From positions 1 to 27,146 of the forward strand of contig CAZQIZ010000032.1 of the NCBI GenBank assembly GCA_964593585.1: a DNA stretch of 27,146 nucleotides, given 5' to 3'. Shown here one piece after another: positions 24,386 through 27,146 of the stretch. Source of the DNA: JACQFV01 sp964593585. GTDB lineage: Bacteria > Zixibacteria > MSB-5A5 > WJJR01. Made by a program: the position numbers and the translations under genes. The first letter of the stretch is position 1. Every line of letters begins with the position of its first letter. The notes below the pieces were generated by a model. The model worked only from the letters and a program-made list of their open reading frames with translations, was not told the DNA's origin and did not search any database.

Positions 24386-27082
24386 CTACCGGACCAACGA
24401 CATCTTCTTTGTTTCGATCCCCGATGCGCGACTCAGTCTGTAGAGATAGACGCCGCTGGGCAACTCTTCACCCGTCGATCCCCGCCCGTCCCAAGGAACT
24501 GTGAATTCGCCCGGGCCAATCTCGTCTTCCAGCAAGGTGACAAGGCGTTGGCCAAGGATGTTAAAGATGTCGAGTTGAACTCTTTCGCGGCGGCTGAGAA
24601 CAAATGAAATGTCGGTGCCAGCGTTGAAGGGGTTTGGGTTGTTCTGTCTAAGCGCAAAGGCCTTGGGTGTCGTCGCGTTCGCCTGCTCATAGTACCCTAC
24701 GGACTTTAGGATGAACCGGCGGGACCAGCCAGGAGTGGTCGCACCGAACGCGCTACAGGGGAACTCTAAGTCGATGCTTTCCCCAGGATTCAACGTGGCA
24801 ATTATCTCGTCTGAGAGCGCCAGGTTATCGCTGACGTCGCCTACCGAGGAGTGCTTCGCACTCCCCAACCTCGCGGAGCAGACAACTGGTGCGGACTCAT
24901 GGATGGTGAAATACGCCAGCTGGTCTACTTCAAACCGCTCGCCCCAGCGGATGCGGATGCGAAGTCGCGGCGAAGAGAAACCCTCAGACGACCTGAGAAA
25001 CCAAACTGCGTCTTCGGAAAGCGCCCGCGGGGGCAATTCATCGATACTGTGCCACTGTCCGTGCGCGTCCTCGACTTCAACCTGTACTCCCGCACCGGGA
25101 TTGCCTTTTTTCTGGGGCGGAGGCGGCCCCATGGCTTCCTCGCCGGGGACGACCGGGTCAAACAGTACGCCCGGCAGACCGCCCTGTTCCACCTCGAAAT
25201 AGACATCCATCACGCCCGGTTGGCTTGACAGGTATTTCCTTCCGTCCTTTACCGAAACGAGATTGAGAACATCGCTTCCGCTGTGATCGAAAGCGGCGAC
25301 CGGCCTAAACTCTTGGTCGAACAGGAAGACGTCCCCTCCTGGGGTCACACCGACCCGCGTGTCGCTTGGATGATCGACCGAGAGCAGTTCGAACGCATCC
25401 AAATACGATACTTCGTGTTCGAACTCGCGAATCTGCAAGCGATAGAATCCATCATCGTCCGCGAGTTGGTGACTCAACTTCAAATAGTCCGTAACCGCCG
25501 CACGGGATTCGCGGGTCTCGCAGGCAGTCAAGACCGTGTTCTCCTGGTGATACTGTGCCCCATCCCACGCGTACACGTACGGGCATCCTCCACCTCCTCC
25601 ACCTCCTCCTGGGGGCCGGTAGCGGGGCACTTCCGCCACATACGCCTTCTGGTAGCCCGTACGGTTGTCGTTCCAACAAGGGTACACGAATCCGTCCTTT
25701 GAAGCGATGCCGATGTAGTCTCCCATGTAGCAGCCATAATCATTTGATCGTGCGCCCGGAACGCAGTAGGGGTAGAAAGCAACCGAGCTCACTAAAACAT
25801 TGTTCGTGTCCACAAAGGTCTGGCCCCCGTTATAGGATGACGCCACGTACACTGCGGTCATGAGGTTCGAATCGAGGTCAACGCGGCTGTCATAGAATAC
25901 AACGTGCACGTATCCATTCGGGTCCACGGTCACCCATGGCATCCATTGGTCGGTGCCAACGCCGTCGCTGTTTACTTTCACTGGCGGATACCAAGTGACA
26001 CCGCGATCGCGAGACTTCGTCAACAGAATGTCTGGCGTCGTATCAAGCTTGAGAGGAGGACCAAGTGAAATTGTGTCGACCTCGAAATCCGCCCACACGA
26101 GATAAATGCTCCCGGGATACCAGTTAGGGGATCTGTTCACAGCCATCACAGGAGAACTGTTTGCCGAGAGAAAGCCCTTCAGCGGCCAGCGTGTTAAGCC
26201 ATCGACGCCCAAGCCGGGGATTGTGTCGTACCTGCTCTGAATGAAAAAAGTACCGTCATCGTCAAATAATCGTGCAAAACCAATGCCTATTTCCGGGTCC
26301 GGAGGATTGATGTTTGACACACCCCAAGCCACGTAGACCTCGCCGTTCAGCCCGATGGCTACATTTGCTCCAAAGCACGACACAAAAGCGTTCGATGCGA
26401 CCTGGAAGGGAGTTGTCATTCCAATTCCTTCAATCAGACGCGAGACGAAGACCTTGTACCCAATCTGATAGTTGCCGTCCATGAATGCAACATACGGGAC
26501 ACCGGTGCCCTCGTTCACGGCCAAATGTGGCCGGTCTGGATTAGCCGCCTCGAAGATCGGATAGGACGCTGTCCACTGCCCGGGAAAGAACCCCTGTGCC
26601 AGAACGGCCCTCCACGCCGTTCCGGACTCCTCCATAAAAGAGTACCAGTAGTAGCCGTTGGCTACCGCCACGGACGGGTCAGTCCCCTTCCCTGAGGTCT
26701 CGGGCGAATCGTCACTCCCCTGCCAAGTCGCTCCCGAATTCGAAGAAGAGTAAGCACCTTGATTAAATATCGTACGTTGGCAGCTATCTGGATCTCGCAT
26801 CGTGTTAGCACCTGCCAAAAGAATGGAAGGATCGAGCGGATTGATCGCAATTGACATTTCGCTTTGATCGACCGTCTCGTCCCCCGGCAGCAGCGGGATG
26901 TTTGGATAGGGCGATGACAGTGGCCAAGTCGTGGGAGTTGGACAGCCAATCGGAACTGAGTTCTCTCCAGGCGCCGGAGCCGAGCGTGTGTGGAAGTTCA
27001 CACCGTAAGCTGCATGCGTGGTCATTGCAGCCAGCACTATCGCCATCGGCATCCAGCCGTTTCGTTGTAATGTGCGTTCCAT
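24386..27082 (-). CDS. Secreted sialidase-like beta-propeller protein with FlgD-like/sorting C-terminal domain
   Basis: An 898-residue protein from the ATG at 27082, which has AGAGG 6 bases upstream; an ATG at 27121 would put 13 polar residues before the signal peptide (1-27, ending THAAYG). Residues ~60-490 contain Asp-box (BNR) motifs such as SNSGATW (~115), SRDRGVTW (~357) and SYNGGQTF (~416), as in sialidase-type propellers, but I see no sialidase catalytic set. A polyglycine linker (492-499) leads to a CPYVYAWDGAQYHQENTVLT domain. The last ~88 residues (NPNPFNAGT ... DIFNILGQ ... LPSGVYLYRL) are a FlgD-like/type IX-sorting-like domain. It is likely exported to the surface, by a type IX system if one exists elsewhere. 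Confidence 0.85.
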   Translation of the reverse strand: MERTLQRNGWMPMAIVLAAMTTHAAYGVNFHTRSAPAPGENSVPIGCPTPTTWPLSSPYPNIPLLPGDETVDQSEMSIAINPLDPSILLAGANTMRDPDSCQRTIFNQGAYSSSNSGATWQGSDDSPETSGKGTDPSVAVANGYYWYSFMEESGTAWRAVLAQGFFPGQWTASYPIFEAANPDRPHLAVNEGTGVPYVAFMDGNYQIGYKVFVSRLIEGIGMTTPFQVASNAFVSCFGANVAIGLNGEVYVAWGVSNINPPDPEIGIGFARLFDDDGTFFIQSRYDTIPGLGVDGLTRWPLKGFLSANSSPVMAVNRSPNWYPGSIYLVWADFEVDTISLGPPLKLDTTPDILLTKSRDRGVTWYPPVKVNSDGVGTDQWMPWVTVDPNGYVHVVFYDSRVDLDSNLMTAVYVASSYNGGQTFVDTNNVLVSSVAFYPYCVPGARSNDYGCYMGDYIGIASKDGFVYPCWNDNRTGYQKAYVAEVPRYRPPGGGGGGGGCPYVYAWDGAQYHQENTVLTACETRESRAAVTDYLKLSHQLADDDGFYRLQIREFEHEVSYLDAFELLSVDHPSDTRVGVTPGGDVFLFDQEFRPVAAFDHSGSDVLNLVSVKDGRKYLSSQPGVMDVYFEVEQGGLPGVLFDPVVPGEEAMGPPPPQKKGNPGAGVQVEVEDAHGQWHSIDELPPRALSEDAVWFLRSSEGFSSPRLRIRIRWGERFEVDQLAYFTIHESAPVVCSARLGSAKHSSVGDVSDNLALSDEIIATLNPGESIDLEFPCSAFGATTPGWSRRFILKSVGYYEQANATTPKAFALRQNNPNPFNAGTDISFVLSRRERVQLDIFNILGQRLVTLLEDEIGPGEFTVPWDGRGSTGEELPSGVYLYRLSRASGIETKKMSLVR

Positions 27083-27146
27083 GCAAAGCCTCTGACCTTC
27101 CCCCGTTTTTCGGCCAGTCATAACCTCACAAGTTCGGCTTCGGCTC

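Overview
The window looks like a chromosomal segment of a Gram-negative (diderm, LPS-making) bacterium of the FCB/candidate-phylum type. Zixibacteria or a close relative is my best guess. That rests on three things: a fused LpxC-FabZ protein; a secreted FG-GAP protein ending in a cysteine-rich dockerin-like pair of repeats; and a secreted beta-propeller protein ending in a FlgD-like/sorting-type C-terminal domain. The taxon is inference; no rRNA or tRNA gene was seen. Most of the window is GC-rich and densely packed, but the last ~4.5 kb is visibly less GC-rich.

Region 1 (1-3598, minus strand) is the first part of an F-type ATP synthase operon: atpZ-like, atpI-like, atpB, atpE, atpF, atpH and the 5' part of atpA, which runs off the window. 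Genes are joined by ATGA overlaps or very short gaps. The exceptions are the two gaps flanking atpE, which hold a REP-like inverted pair and a strong hairpin. Subunit c lacks the sodium ligands, so the enzyme should be proton-coupled.

Region 2 (3934-7691, plus strand) is a compact operon: a DUF1203 protein, the Ada alkylation-response regulator/methyltransferase, and a MacB-like ABC ATPase with its FtsX-domain permease. It ends in a 156-bp MITE-like element whose terminal repeat supplies the permease stop codon. A stand-alone AAA+ ATPase with a winged-helix-like N-terminus follows (7921-9174).

Region 3 (9189-20267, minus strand) is a long co-directional cluster, in transcription order lpxC-fabZ, lpxA, a Gfo/Idh/MocA oxidoreductase, lpxB, waaA, lpxK, nadB, guaA and a deoxyhypusine-synthase-like gene. 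From lpxB to guaA every junction is an overlapping stop/start (TGATG or ATGA), so lipid A/Kdo assembly is translationally coupled to NAD and GMP synthesis genes. A helical protein of unknown function (20518-21273) lies just upstream of lpxC-fabZ.

Region 4 (21274-27146) is an accessory-looking segment. It has a gene-free stretch with two strong palindromes, the 3' remnant of a comM/yifB gene cut off at its 5' end, a tandem-HTH XRE-type regulator, and two large secreted, surface-type proteins of different base composition. No CRISPR array, RNA gene, complete insertion sequence or defence system could be supported. The most unusual items are the lpx-nadB-guaA-DHS coupling, the lone GnnA-like oxidoreductase between lpxA and lpxB, the divergent LpxK motif, and the small palindromic/MITE elements.
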